Notes: generated from the letters alone by a model not told the origin. A stretch of 64,000 nt of DNA from Rhizobium sp. PP-CC-3A-592 (GCF_003217095.1 NZ_QJSR01000003.1:305375-369374); one strand, 5' to 3'. Shown: positions 34,564-43,748, counted from the stretch's first letter. Program-made: numbers and translations.

Positions 34564-35205
34564 TCAGGCCGCAATCATATTGGTGAGCGTGGCGCCCTTG
34601 CTGAAGGCGGCAACGACGGACTGCGTATCCGAAACGAGGCCGAAATGCGTGGCGATGTCGTAGAGCGAGCTTTCCTGTTCGCGCGGGCCGGTCGCAGCGC
34701 AGGCATCGGCCGGCACGACCACCTCGTATCCGTTGAAGAATGCGTCATGCACGGTCGAGCGGACGCAGATATTGGTGACGACCCCGCAGATGACCAGCTG
34801 GTCGAGCTGCATATCCTTCAGCGTCAGGTCGAGATCCGTCTGGAAGAAGGCGGAATATCGACGCTTGGTGACGTGGATGTCATCAGGGCGGGCCCCTAGA
34901 TCCTCGATGATCTCGGTCGCCCAGGTGTTTTCGAGTCCGTGCGGCGTGCGCTTTGCCCATTCGCGCTCATGCCGCATTCCCGGCCGGTGCGCATCGTGAA
35001 CCCAGATAACCGGCGCTCCGGCTGCGCGCGCAGCTTCCACCAGCGCCAGTTGCGGCCCGACCAGAGACTCATAACCGGGCAGCACCATCTTGCCGCCCGG
35101 TTTGCAGAACTCGTTGATCATGTCGATGACGATCAGCGCGCTACGCTTGCCATCCAAGCGGATATCCTGCTGTTCGAGATGTGCAGAAAAGACGTCGAGC
35201 GACAT
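34564..35205 (-). CDS. Isochorismatase-fold cysteine hydrolase
   Basis: A 213-residue hydrolase with the catalytic triad of the family: Asp28 in LIVIDMINEF, Lys in HVTKRRYSAFF, and Cys in VICGVVTNICVRST, preceded by the cis-peptide VVT. Members include nicotinamidase, N-carbamoylsarcosine amidase, ureidoacrylate hydrolase and maleamate amidohydrolase (NicF), so an amide bond is the expected target. ATG 35205 has GGAGA nine bases upstream; METP at 35217 is less likely. First gene of a three-gene minus-strand set with marR and the enamidase-like gene. It may hydrolyse an amide made on ring opening or convert nicotinamide to nicotinate. Confidence 0.85.
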   Translation of the reverse strand: MSLDVFSAHLEQQDIRLDGKRSALIVIDMINEFCKPGGKMVLPGYESLVGPQLALVEAARAAGAPVIWVHDAHRPGMRHEREWAKRTPHGLENTWATEIIEDLGARPDDIHVTKRRYSAFFQTDLDLTLKDMQLDQLVICGVVTNICVRSTVHDAFFNGYEVVVPADACAATGPREQESSLYDIATHFGLVSDTQSVVAAFSKGATLTNMIAA

Positions 35206-35564
35206 GGGCGTCTCCATGGTTGCGGGGGAGCGGCAATGGTAAAATTCATTGATGATCAAACAAGCAATCGAAGGCCGGTGAAGTCAAGCGGTTTATCAGA
35301 CCCTGCTCGGCTATTTCATCGGATGGCTGGCGATCCGGAGTTCCGCTATCCCTAAAATTTTCACAGGGAACGGTGCCACAAACCGACCTTGACATCCTAA
35401 GTATGATGAGACCTAATCGTTTGACCATCAACGATATCGACGATAGCCCTTATCCTTTCGGCTTATCGATGTCTGACGTCAGGAGCCGGCGTTTCCATGA
35501 AATCCTGTTCGCAGCCTCGTCAGCCTGGACCTGCCTTCGACTTTGATGACCAAGGGATTGCCCG
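35206..35564. promoter_or_regulatory. Divergent intergenic region with one clear promoter
   Basis: This stretch holds the promoters of the isochorismatase-like gene (minus) and the dehydrogenase pair (plus). For the latter TTGACA (35389-35394), a 17-base spacer and CCTAAT (35412-35417) form a good sigma-70-type promoter about 145 bases from the start codon. No gene is visible. Confidence 0.5.
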
Positions 35565-36419
35565 ATGAGCCGCATTCTGGTGACTGGTTCGAGCGGCTTG
35601 CTTGGTCGTCATGTCGCTGCCCGCCTCGTGGAAGCCGGCCATGCTGTCACCGGCCTCGACGTCAGCGCGCCACCGGAAGGTGCATGCTGGTCTCATGTCA
35701 CGGGCGAGGCTGGCGCGCTTGCGGTGGTGGCGCAACTGGCCAAGGGCATGGATGCGCTCGTCCATATCGCCGCCATTCCCCGCCCGACAGGCCGGGCGGC
35801 GGCCGACGTGTTCCGCATCAACATGGCGGCGATGTATGCCGCCGTCGAGGCTGCGCGCCTTTGTGACGTTCAGCGGTTCGTCTATGCCTCGTCCTTCAGC
35901 GTGCTGGGATTTCCCTTCTTCGAGGCGCCGGTCGTGCCGGTTTACTTGCCGATCGACGAAGCGCATCCGATCGGTGCGCAAGACGTCTATGCGACAACAA
36001 AATGGCTCGGCGAGGAGCTGGTCGAGGCAATGGTTCGACGCGGCGCCTTCTCGGCCGTCAGCCTGCGGATGCCGTGGATCCAGACGCCGGAGACGTTCCA
36101 CGCGGCCATCGGCCCGCGCCGTTTGCACGCCGATGCCGCGCGCGACCTCTGGGCCTATCTCGATGCGCGGGACGCCGCCGCAGCCTTCGTTGCGGCCGTT
36201 GAGCGGCCGGTGACCGGGCACACGCGTTTGTTCATCAGCGCCGCCGACAGCTATATGGATTGCCCCAGCGCGGATCTCATCGAAAGAGCCTATCCGGGCA
36301 CGCCGATCCGCAAGCCGATCGATGGCTCTGCCGCGCTGATCGACACATCCGCCGCGCAGCTGCAGCTTGGTTTTGCGCCGCGCCATTCATGGCGGGATTA
36401 TCCGCTATTCGAGAACTGA
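35565..36419 (+). CDS. NAD-dependent epimerase/dehydratase (extended SDR)
   Basis: A 284-residue extended short-chain dehydrogenase. The cofactor loop GSSGLLGRHV is at residues 8-17; the catalytic Tyr and Lys are in DVYATTKWLGEE; the serine lies in FVYASSFSVLG. The length and the HIAAIPRPTG segment resemble uronate dehydrogenases and small NAD-sugar epimerases. The preferred substrate is unknown. It is followed after 19 bases by a classical SDR, and the two probably act on the same sugar-derived compound. The unit is insulated from the next gene by an IS630 element. Confidence 0.82.
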   Translation: MSRILVTGSSGLLGRHVAARLVEAGHAVTGLDVSAPPEGACWSHVTGEAGALAVVAQLAKGMDALVHIAAIPRPTGRAAADVFRINMAAMYAAVEAARLCDVQRFVYASSFSVLGFPFFEAPVVPVYLPIDEAHPIGAQDVYATTKWLGEELVEAMVRRGAFSAVSLRMPWIQTPETFHAAIGPRRLHADAARDLWAYLDARDAAAAFVAAVERPVTGHTRLFISAADSYMDCPSADLIERAYPGTPIRKPIDGSAALIDTSAAQLQLGFAPRHSWRDYPLFEN

Positions 36420-36438
36420 ACGCGCAAGAGGAGTGGCT

Positions 36439-37245
36439 ATGATGCGGTTTGCAGACAAGGTCGTGCTGGTCACCGGAGCTGCCGGTGCCATCGGGAGTGC
36501 CGCCATGCGCCGTTTCATGGCCGAGGGCGCACGCGTTGCCGTCGCCGACATCGACCTCGACAAGGCCCAAGCGCTGGCCGTAGCGTTCGGTGAGAGAGCA
36601 AAGGCATTTGCCGTCGATGTGGCGGATCCCGCATCGGCCGCAGCGATGGTTGGCGATGTTGCCGCACATTTCGGCCGTATCGACGTGCTGTTCAACAATG
36701 CGGGCATCTCGGGCAAGGTCGCGCCCATCCACGCGCTTGCGATCGACGACTGGCACCGCATCGTCGGCATCAATCTCAACGGCATTTTCTACGTGCTGCG
36801 CGCAACGCTCACCGTCATGATCGAGGCCAAGATCCAGGGCACGGTGGTGAACATGGGCTCATCCATGGCCGGCTGGGACGTGCTGGCCGGAGGCGCCGGC
36901 TACGCATCGACCAAGCATGCGATCGTCGGCCTCACCCGCGTCGCCGCACTGGATGCCGCACCCTATGGCATCCGTGTCAACGCGGTTTGCCCCGGCGTGA
37001 TCGAGACGCGGCTCGGCGTCCCCGCCGGCGACGATGCCGCCTATGAGGCCGGCATCCGGCGGTTTTCCGATCGCATTCCCTTGCGTCGCATCGGCCAGCC
37101 GGAAGACGTGGCTGCCACGGTTGCCTTCCTCGCCTCCGACGATGCGCGTCACGTCACCGGGGTCGATTGGTTGATCGACGGCGGGCAAACCCTGCAGAGC
37201 TGGGCCAACGCCCCGGATGCCGAGGCCTTCCCCCGCCGGGTGTAA
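36439..37245 (+). CDS. Classical short-chain dehydrogenase/reductase
   Basis: A 268-residue SDR oxidoreductase. The cofactor loop GAAGAIGSA, Asp in VAVADIDLD that favours NAD, FNNAGISG, the active-site Ser in VVNMGSSMAG, YASTK with catalytic Tyr and Lys, and PGVIETRLG are all present. ATG 36439 follows AAGAGGAG. Similar enzymes oxidise secondary alcohols of sugars or sugar acids. The downstream 160 bases to the IS element contain no gene, so the operon may originally have continued into sequence displaced by the insertion; there is no direct evidence for that. Confidence 0.87.
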   Translation: MMRFADKVVLVTGAAGAIGSAAMRRFMAEGARVAVADIDLDKAQALAVAFGERAKAFAVDVADPASAAAMVGDVAAHFGRIDVLFNNAGISGKVAPIHALAIDDWHRIVGINLNGIFYVLRATLTVMIEAKIQGTVVNMGSSMAGWDVLAGGAGYASTKHAIVGLTRVAALDAAPYGIRVNAVCPGVIETRLGVPAGDDAAYEAGIRRFSDRIPLRRIGQPEDVAATVAFLASDDARHVTGVDWLIDGGQTLQSWANAPDAEAFPRRV

Positions 37246-37405
37246 GCCAACGCGTAACGGGGGCAAACATATCGGCGGCCTGGCGCAACCGTCAGCCGGG
37301 CATGCGGTGCAGTTCCGCGAGCGTCATCATCCGAAGCGGGTGGTAAGCTGACTTTTGAGGCCTGCGCTGATCCCAAGATTTCAAAGCAAACGTGCAGAGA
37401 GCCTA

Positions 37406-38565
37406 GTCACGTGGAACTAAAGTAAGTATCATTTTATTACGCTTCTGTAGCAACGGCAGGAGTGTGACTGATGGTCGGTAGGCAACCGGACCTTGTCGCT
37501 CTGAGCGACGAGGATAGAAATTTTCTTGAGTCTCAGGTGCGTCGGCACAAGGCGCCGCGCTCGCTGTCGGATCGATGCCGGATAGTTTTGCTATGCGCGC
37601 AGGGCCTGCAGAGCAAAGATGTTGCCGAACGCCTTGGCGTCCACGAGCACACGGTTGGCAAGTGGCGCCGCCGGTTCGTGCAGGATGGCATTGACGGACT
37701 GACCGACGAATATCGCGCAGGTCGGCCACGAACCGTCTCTGACGCGCAGGTAGCTGAGGTGGTCGAACGGACATTGAACACCACCCCCAGGGATGCCACA
37801 CACTGGTCTATCCGTTCGATGGCAGCCGACCGCGGGCTGTCGCACACCACCATCCGTCGGATATGGACCGCGTTTGGTTTGCAGCCGCACCGTTCGGAGA
37901 CATTCAAGCTCTCTTCCGATCCGCTGTTCGTTGATAAGGTGCAAGACATAGTCGGCCTTTACATGTCGCCACCGGACCGGGCAGTCGTGCTATGCGTGGA
38001 TGAGAAATCGCAAATCCAGGCACTGGATCGAGAGCAGCCGGTTCTGCCCATGGCGCCGGGCATCGCCGAACGGCGCACCCATACCTATGTTCGCAACGGC
38101 ACGACATCCCTGTTTGCCGCGCTCGACGTTGCCACTGGCGCGGTGATCGGCCGGTGCTACAAACGTCACCGCGCAACCGAATTCCTCGACTTCTTGAAGC
38201 GGATTGACGCCGAGATGCCAAAGGGACCGGACGTGCATCTGGTGATGGACAACTATGCGACCCACAAGACGCCGAGGATCAAGGCCTGGCTCGCACGCCG
38301 CCCGCATTGGCATGTTCACTTCACGCCAACGTCAGCCTCCTGGATCAATCAAGTCGAGCGGTGGTTTGCAGAGCTGACGCGCAAGCAGTTGCAACGCGGT
38401 GTCCATCGTTCCACCGCCGAACTGGAAGCCGACATCGACGCGTTTATCGCAACACACAACGAAAATCCCAAGCCATACAGATGGGTGAAATCTGCCGACC
38501 AAATCCTCGCCTCGGTCAAGCGATTCTGCCAAAAAACAATGAGCCGAACTTTAGATTCGGGTGAC
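37406..38565 (+). mobile_element. IS630-family insertion sequence, apparently complete
   Basis: The element of 1160 bases is bounded by imperfect 18-bp inverted repeats that begin GTCAC and share CTAAAGT further in (left 37406-37423, right ending at 38565; 14 of 18 positions match). Each end is flanked by TA (37404-37405 and 38566-38567), the target duplication of this family, inside a CTAG site. One transposase gene fills it. The intact ends and open frame suggest a recent or still mobile copy. Confidence 0.9.
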
Positions 38566-38568
38566 TAG
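37471..38568 (+). CDS. IS630 family transposase
   Basis: A 365-residue DDE transposase. An N-terminal helix-turn-helix (about residues 30-75, with [19 protein letters not shown]) is followed by a second winged HTH and the catalytic triad Asp177 (LCVDEKSQI), Asp260 ([10 protein letters not shown]) and Glu296 ([10 protein letters not shown]). The start at ATG 37471 has AGGAG eight bases upstream. The C-terminus runs through the right inverted repeat, and the stop codon TAG at 38566-38568 is made from the duplicated target TA plus a flanking G, so it lies outside the element proper. The gene is otherwise intact. Confidence 0.93.
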   Translation: MVGRQPDLVALSDEDRNFLESQVRRHKAPRSLSDRCRIVLLCAQGLQSKDVAERLGVHEHTVGKWRRRFVQDGIDGLTDEYRAGRPRTVSDAQVAEVVERTLNTTPRDATHWSIRSMAADRGLSHTTIRRIWTAFGLQPHRSETFKLSSDPLFVDKVQDIVGLYMSPPDRAVVLCVDEKSQIQALDREQPVLPMAPGIAERRTHTYVRNGTTSLFAALDVATGAVIGRCYKRHRATEFLDFLKRIDAEMPKGPDVHLVMDNYATHKTPRIKAWLARRPHWHVHFTPTSASWINQVERWFAELTRKQLQRGVHRSTAELEADIDAFIATHNENPKPYRWVKSADQILASVKRFCQKTMSRTLDSGD

Positions 38569-38691
38569 GGTTTGCGCGATTACGATATTGACAAGGATAA
38601 CGGCGGCGAGGATCGATAGGGTCGCGTTCACTCGGCCCTGAAATTTTGGCTGTTGGGTAGCGCGCCCTCCTGAAGCGAGATCCGGGCTTCC

Positions 38692-39549
38692 ATGCAGCAT
38701 TTCGATACAGATGCGCTTGCGACCTTCGTGGCCGTGGCCGACGCCGGGGGCTTTACCGCGGCGGGCTTGCGGATTGGCAAATCCCAGGCCGCGGTGAGCT
38801 TGTTGATCGCCCGCTTTGAAAGTCAGATCGGCAGGAAGCTGTTCGACCGGACCAGACGCGGCGTACACCTGACGGAAACCGGGGAGATCCTGATCGGCTA
38901 TGCCCGCCGGATCATCGCCATCGAGGACGAGGCTTTGGCTGCGCTCGATCCCGGTTCGATGCGCGGATATGTGCGGCTCGGAATGCCGGACGATTATATC
39001 GAGCTGTTCGGGAAGCCCTTGATCGAGGAGTTTTCTCGCGCCAACCCGCGCATACAGGTCGAGATCCAGTTTGATTTTTCTCGCTCGCTGGAATCGATGG
39101 TCGAGCATGGCACGATCAACCTCGCAATCATCACGCGCGCGCCGGATTCCGTGGTCGGCGAATTGCTGCGCCGGGAACAACTCATTTGGTGCGGGCCTGC
39201 GGAGGGAGAAACGCAACGCCAGCGCCCGTTACCCCTCGCTCTGTTTCCCGAGAAGGATTGTCGTGCACGACCGCATATCGTGCACGCGCTCACGGAAGCC
39301 GGCATCCCGTGGCGTGCGGCATGGACGTCGTCGCATCTGCCGTCGATACAGGCCGCGCTCGATGCGGGCGCAGCCGTGACCGCCCTGCCGGCCTCCGTGG
39401 TCGCATCGAGACATCGCCGTCTGAACGCGCAGGATGATGAGCTGCCGTTACTGAAACCGCTGGAGATCGCGCTGCTCGTTCCCCACGGCGCCCGCGCTGC
39501 GGTGCGCACGGTCGCAAGTTTCGTTCGCTCGCACTTCCAGCAGCTTTGA
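38692..39549 (+). CDS. LysR family transcriptional regulator
   Basis: A 285-residue regulator. The N-terminal HTH has TFVAVADAGGFTAAGLRIGKSQAAVSLLIARFESQIG followed by the LFDRTRRGVHLTETGEILIGYA wing; the periplasmic-binding-like ligand domain follows. It starts 123 bases after the IS630 element, so the insertion sits in its promoter region or just upstream. The nearest catabolic unit is the convergent aminotransferase and TRAP operon, which is a reasonable target. The ligand is unknown. The C-terminus is short compared with the usual 300 residues. Confidence 0.85.
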   Translation: MQHFDTDALATFVAVADAGGFTAAGLRIGKSQAAVSLLIARFESQIGRKLFDRTRRGVHLTETGEILIGYARRIIAIEDEALAALDPGSMRGYVRLGMPDDYIELFGKPLIEEFSRANPRIQVEIQFDFSRSLESMVEHGTINLAIITRAPDSVVGELLRREQLIWCGPAEGETQRQRPLPLALFPEKDCRARPHIVHALTEAGIPWRAAWTSSHLPSIQAALDAGAAVTALPASVVASRHRRLNAQDDELPLLKPLEIALLVPHGARAAVRTVASFVRSHFQQL

Positions 39550-39613
39550 CCGGATCGTCCGAACGCGCCCGCCGCCATGGTCGGCGCTTGGCCGGAGATT
39601 CATGCAGCCGATC

Positions 39614-40849
39614 TCACGCAGCCATGTCACGCGCCGCATCCCTGAAGATGCCGACCATATCCCCAATGACGGCATCGGAATGGGCATCGGACAGGTAGAG
39701 CCGGCCGAAAGCAAACGGCATGACCAACAGTCCGCGACGGCGTAACGTCTCGTGGAGCCTGAGCGTCAGGGCAGCGCTTGCCTTGGCCTTGGCCTCGGCA
39801 TAGGTCGAGGGTGCGCTATCGGAAAACCAGATCGTGAAGACGGAGCCTTCCCCGGATGTCGCCACCGCCAGGCCCTGATCGGAAAATGCAGCGCCGATCT
39901 CCTGCCGCAACCGATGGCCCTGCGCCTGAAGCGCGGCATAGTCGAGATCCTTGAGAAGCTGGAACGTGGCCGTCACGGCTGCTGTCGCAACGGGATTGCC
40001 GCTATAGGTGCCTGCACGCATAACCGCTCCCGCTTCGGCCAGCGCCATCAGCTCAGGGCGGCCGACGACGGCGGCAACGGCAATGCCGCTGCCGATGGCC
40101 TTGCCGACAGTGGCAATGTCACCTTCAATGCCCAGGCCATGCCCTGCCAGGCCGAAGCCCGTGCGGAAGCCCATGAGAACTTCATCGAGGATGACCAGCG
40201 CGCCATGGCGTCGCGCCGTCGCTTCCAGATAAGCGAGATAACCGGGCGCTGCCGGGATGCACCCAGCATTGGCCAGCATGGGCTCGACGATGACGGCGGC
40301 GATGTCGTCATTTTCCGCAAACAGGCGATCGACATCGTCGAAATCGTTGAAGCGCAGCAGGGTGGTGCGCTCGCGTGTCGGTCTGGCATTTGCAACCATG
40401 TCCGCATCGAGGGAGCCCGCCTGTCCCAGCGTAACATCGTCATACCACCCGTCATAGCCGGCCGCCATCTTGGCGATCTGGCTGCGCCCCGTGGCTGCGC
40501 GCGCGAGCCGGCAGGCGAGATGCACCGCCTCGCTGCCGGTGTTCGTAAAGATGGCGCTTGAGAGATGTCGCGTGGCCGAGGTCAGCAAGGCGGCGGCTTC
40601 CTCTTCTCCGTCATGGGCGAAAGCCGGCATCGGTCCGTTGCGCACGGCGGCCGTCACCGCCTCGACGACCGCCGGGTGCGCATGGCCGATCACGGTGGCG
40701 CCGAAACCGAGCGCCGTATCGATGTAACGGCGCTGCGCACCGTCCCAGACATAGGCGCCTTCGGACCGGCGAGCGAGGAAGGGTTCGCCGTCGAGACAAG
40801 GCAAGGCGCGGCCGGCGCTGGAGATGCCTCCAACCAGATGTTTGGTCAT
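39614..40849 (-). CDS. Class III aminotransferase (aspartate aminotransferase family)
   Basis: A 411-residue PLP enzyme resembling glutamate-1-semialdehyde aminomutase and omega-transaminases. NTGSEAVHLACRLARA binds the phosphate, AGYDGWYDD is the family Y-x-G-W/H motif, DEVLMGFR holds the PLP-pairing Asp, and the Schiff-base Lys lies in VGKAIGSG. It is the last gene of the TRAP operon, 34 bases after dctM, suggesting that the imported compound or its product is an amine or keto acid. The N-terminus SSAGRALPCLDGEPFLARRSEGAYVWDG is typical of the aminomutase-like branch. A mutase activity cannot be excluded. Confidence 0.85.
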   Translation of the reverse strand: MTKHLVGGISSAGRALPCLDGEPFLARRSEGAYVWDGAQRRYIDTALGFGATVIGHAHPAVVEAVTAAVRNGPMPAFAHDGEEEAAALLTSATRHLSSAIFTNTGSEAVHLACRLARAATGRSQIAKMAAGYDGWYDDVTLGQAGSLDADMVANARPTRERTTLLRFNDFDDVDRLFAENDDIAAVIVEPMLANAGCIPAAPGYLAYLEATARRHGALVILDEVLMGFRTGFGLAGHGLGIEGDIATVGKAIGSGIAVAAVVGRPELMALAEAGAVMRAGTYSGNPVATAAVTATFQLLKDLDYAALQAQGHRLRQEIGAAFSDQGLAVATSGEGSVFTIWFSDSAPSTYAEAKAKASAALTLRLHETLRRRGLLVMPFAFGRLYLSDAHSDAVIGDMVGIFRDAARDMAA

Positions 40850-40883
40850 TGTAGGGTGTCCATGTGTTGTGCCGCTGCGGGCT

Positions 40884-42170
40884 CTAGAATCCGAAGTAGC
40901 GCGGCAGCCATTCCGTCGTCTCAGGAATGAAGGCGACGAGCAGAAGGCAGATATTGCTGGTGATGAAGAACGGGATGAGCCTGCGCGTGACCGCGTTCAC
41001 CCCCACTTTGGCGACATTGCAGACGACGAAGATGTTGGTGCCTACCGGCGGCGTGAACAGGCCGATGCCGAGTGCCATCGTGAAGATCAGCCCGAGCTGA
41101 TACGGCTGCAGCCCGGCTTCGACACCGATCGGATGAACGATCGGTGCCAGAATGATCAGCGACGGCCCGAGATCCGCCCAGGTACCGACGAAGGTCAGAA
41201 GCGCCAGGATCAGAAGGATCGTGATGGTGGGACCGGCACCCCAGGCGTGAAGCAGTCCGGCCGTCCATTGCGGGATCTGCTCGACGGTGAGGATCCATGA
41301 AAACGGCACGGAGACGGCCATGATGATCATGATCGCACCGGTCATACGCACCGTCTCGACCCCGATCTTCCAAAGGCCCGCCCAGGTGATCTCCCGGTAG
41401 AGCAGGCCACCCACCAGCAGCGCCCAGACGACGGCAACGAAAGCGGCCTCGGTCGTCGTTGCCAGTCCGCTCAGCATGGAGCTGAGCACCGCAATCGGCA
41501 TCATCAATGCCGGAAGGGCGCGAACAAGATGACGGCCGAAGCTCGAGAGCGTCGGGCGGGTGTCCGACTTCGGGAAGTTCTCCCGGACGCCGATCCACCA
41601 GGCCGTCAGCCCGAACGTGATTGCCAGCATCAAGCCGGGAATGATGCCGGCGGCAAACAGGCCACCGATCGAGGTATCGGTGATGACCCCGTACATGATC
41701 ATCACCACGCTGGGCGGCAAAATGATGCCGAGCGTGCCGGCTGCAGCGGTGACGGCTGCCGAGAAGTCGCGGGGATAGCCGCGTTCGGCCATGGCCGGGA
41801 TCATGATGGCGCCCACGGCGCCGGTATCGGCCGTCGCGGATCCCGTGATGCCGCCATAGATCATGCAGGTCGCGACGTTGACGACGCCGAGCCCTCCCCT
41901 GACCCAGCCGAACATATCATTGGCAAGATCGATGATCCGGCGTGTCAGGCCGCCCTCGTTCATGATGCCACCGGCGACGAGGAACAGGGGGATGGATGCG
42001 AGGGATATGGAATCGGCGCCCATATAGACCTGTTGGGCGAACCAGGACGGCGGCAACGGAACCAGACCGCAGAAGATGACGACCAGCGTGGAGAACGCGA
42101 TCGACCAGGCGACCGGCACACCGGTGTAGAGCGTTATGGCGAAGACGCCGAAAAGAACGAGAAGGGTCAT
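40884..42170 (-). CDS. TRAP transporter large permease (DctM), second system
   Basis: A 428-residue permease with about 12 TM helices. Family segments are LFGVFAITLYTGVPVAWSIAF, GGITGSATADTGAVGAIMIPAM, AAAGTLGIILPPSVVMIMYGVITDTSIG and the C-terminal GIGLFTPPVGTNIFVVCNVA. It overlaps the small permease gene by 4 bases. It differs in detail from the first TRAP system of the window and belongs to a separate subfamily, so the substrates will differ. It works with the DctQ and DctP encoded upstream and supplies substrate to the aminotransferase. Confidence 0.92.
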   Translation of the reverse strand: MTLLVLFGVFAITLYTGVPVAWSIAFSTLVVIFCGLVPLPPSWFAQQVYMGADSISLASIPLFLVAGGIMNEGGLTRRIIDLANDMFGWVRGGLGVVNVATCMIYGGITGSATADTGAVGAIMIPAMAERGYPRDFSAAVTAAAGTLGIILPPSVVMIMYGVITDTSIGGLFAAGIIPGLMLAITFGLTAWWIGVRENFPKSDTRPTLSSFGRHLVRALPALMMPIAVLSSMLSGLATTTEAAFVAVVWALLVGGLLYREITWAGLWKIGVETVRMTGAIMIIMAVSVPFSWILTVEQIPQWTAGLLHAWGAGPTITILLILALLTFVGTWADLGPSLIILAPIVHPIGVEAGLQPYQLGLIFTMALGIGLFTPPVGTNIFVVCNVAKVGVNAVTRRLIPFFITSNICLLLVAFIPETTEWLPRYFGF

Positions 42171-42631
42171 CGCGCGCGCTCCCGGAAGGCTGAAACGATA
42201 CGTGCCAGGGCGATGACGGCGAGCGTCGCTCCCATGAAGACGATGATGCTCTGAACGGTCCAGCTGGGTGCGCGCATCACCGGGGTGGGCACGAACCCCG
42301 TGCGGGCCAGCATCGCCCGGCCGCTCCAGAGAAAGGCGGCAGCCACGCTCAGCAAAACGAGGTTGTGATAGATGCGGAACCAGCGATTGCGGCCGCTCGT
42401 CGAGGTGTTGCCGTCGATGGAGACGTTCTCACCGGCGACCTCCGAGAGAACGGCACCGATGGCCGTGGTCCACAGGAACAGGATGCCGACCATTTCGAAC
42501 GACCATGTGATGCCGGACAGGCCGAGGTATCGGCCAACTGCGCCAAGACCCGTGGACAGGATCAGACCGACGACGACTAGGACGCCAATGACCGTCATCA
42601 CCAGAACCGCTGAAGAAGCGAGGTGTTTCAT
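42167..42631 (-). CDS. TRAP transporter small permease (DctQ), second system
   Basis: A 154-residue membrane protein with four TM segments. GLSGITWSFEMVGILFLWTTAIGAVLSEVAGENVSID is the DctQ-type core, with the acidic residue following the second helix. ATG 42631 is chosen because the protein then starts at the first TM helix and GGAA precedes it; the frame is open to 42769 over the intergenic DNA. It overlaps dctM by ATGA and is 86 bases downstream of dctP. Confidence 0.88.
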   Translation of the reverse strand: MKHLASSAVLVMTVIGVLVVVGLILSTGLGAVGRYLGLSGITWSFEMVGILFLWTTAIGAVLSEVAGENVSIDGNTSTSGRNRWFRIYHNLVLLSVAAAFLWSGRAMLARTGFVPTPVMRAPSWTVQSIIVFMGATLAVIALARIVSAFRERAR

Positions 42632-42717
42632 GGGGTTTCCAGGATGGGAGGGAGGAGATTGACAATCAGGCGACACAGACCCCCCGAATGATCGTTCCGG
42701 GGGTCTGCAGGCTTTGA

Positions 42718-43716
42718 TTATTGGCCGGCAGCGGCCGTGCGAACGGACGACACGAAGTCCGCGCCCCATTCCGCTCCGAATTTCGCATAAACGGGATCGA
42801 CCATGGCCCGGAACGGTCCCGCATCCACCGTCGTCACCGTCACGCCCTTGGACTTGAGGTCCTCGATGACCTTGGCGTAGACGTCGTCGAGCCTACCCCG
42901 ATACCAGGTGGTCGTTACATCGACAGCCTTGAGGACGGCAGCCTGATTCTCGGGGCTCAGGCCGTCGAAACGCTCCTTGTTCATGAACCAGTAGTTCGGC
43001 GTCCAGATGTAGTTCGAGACGGACAGGAACTTCGCGCTTTCATACCATTTCTGGTCCGCGAAATCGCGGATTTCCGGCTCGACGCCGTCAACGACATGCG
43101 ATTGCAGCGATGTATACACTTCGCCGAAAGGCAGCGACTGCGGCAAGGCGCCCAGCTGCTCGATGGTCGTGAGAATGACCGGGTTCGGCGGCGTGCGCAG
43201 TTTCAGGCCCTTCATATCCGCGGGCGTGGCGATGGAGGTGCTGACGGTCGCGAACTGGCGAAAGCCGGAGTCGAGCGCGCCGAGCATCTTGAAGCCGTTG
43301 TCGGCGCCGGTGTCGAAAACCTTCTTGCCCACCGGCCCGTCGAGAAAGGCATGTGCCGCTTTGGCATCCGAGAACAGGAACGGCAAGGTGACGACGTTCA
43401 GTTTGGGATCGATCGCATCGGCAACGCCGCCAAGGCCGATGTCGATCGAGCCGGAGCCGACGCCATCCGCAATCGGCCCTTCGTCGCCCAACTGACCGTC
43501 CGGGAAAATCTGCACCGTCAGCCCGTCCTTCGTTTCCTTGGCCAGCGTGTCGGCAAACATGACGACAGCTTCCTGGATCAGGCTCTTCGAGCTCGATGCA
43601 TGGGCGAGCCGAAGCGTTTCGGCGCTGGCCGAGCCCACACAGAGGACGAGGAGCCCGGCGATGGCGGACGTGGAGAGGCGATAGGCGTGAGCCAGAATAA
43701 TGTTAGATTTAAACAT
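42718..43716 (-). CDS. TRAP transporter substrate-binding protein (DctP), second system
   Basis: A 332-residue periplasmic receptor with a signal peptide of about 32 residues ending GSASA. Conserved elements are QIFPDGQLGDEGPIADGV, the ligand-contact arginine in MKGLKLRTPPNPV and SLPFGEVYTSLQSHVVDGVE. ATG 43716 is preceded by AGAGGG, part of which lies in the long palindrome upstream. It is the first gene of the dctP-dctQ-dctM-aminotransferase operon. The carboxylate-binding arginine suggests an organic or amino acid; the aminotransferase supports an amino compound. Confidence 0.92.
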   Translation of the reverse strand: MFKSNIILAHAYRLSTSAIAGLLVLCVGSASAETLRLAHASSSKSLIQEAVVMFADTLAKETKDGLTVQIFPDGQLGDEGPIADGVGSGSIDIGLGGVADAIDPKLNVVTLPFLFSDAKAAHAFLDGPVGKKVFDTGADNGFKMLGALDSGFRQFATVSTSIATPADMKGLKLRTPPNPVILTTIEQLGALPQSLPFGEVYTSLQSHVVDGVEPEIRDFADQKWYESAKFLSVSNYIWTPNYWFMNKERFDGLSPENQAAVLKAVDVTTTWYRGRLDDVYAKVIEDLKSKGVTVTTVDAGPFRAMVDPVYAKFGAEWGADFVSSVRTAAAGQ

Positions 43717-43722
43717 GTTACC

Positions 43723-43748
43723 CTCTTTGTCATTGTTATGACAAAGAG
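43723..43748. promoter_or_regulatory. 26-bp perfect palindrome overlapping the dctP ribosome binding site
   Basis: CTCTTTGTCAT (43723-43733) and ATGACAAAGAG (43738-43748) are perfect complements around TGTT. In the mRNA the 3' arm ends in the first bases of the Shine-Dalgarno AGAGGG, 7 bases from the dctP start codon. It is either a repressor operator or an RNA hairpin that masks the ribosome binding site. Confidence 0.65.

Noticed and set aside
37246-37405. Remnant gene between the SDR gene and the IS element
   Set aside because: The 160 bases have no coherent frame on either strand.
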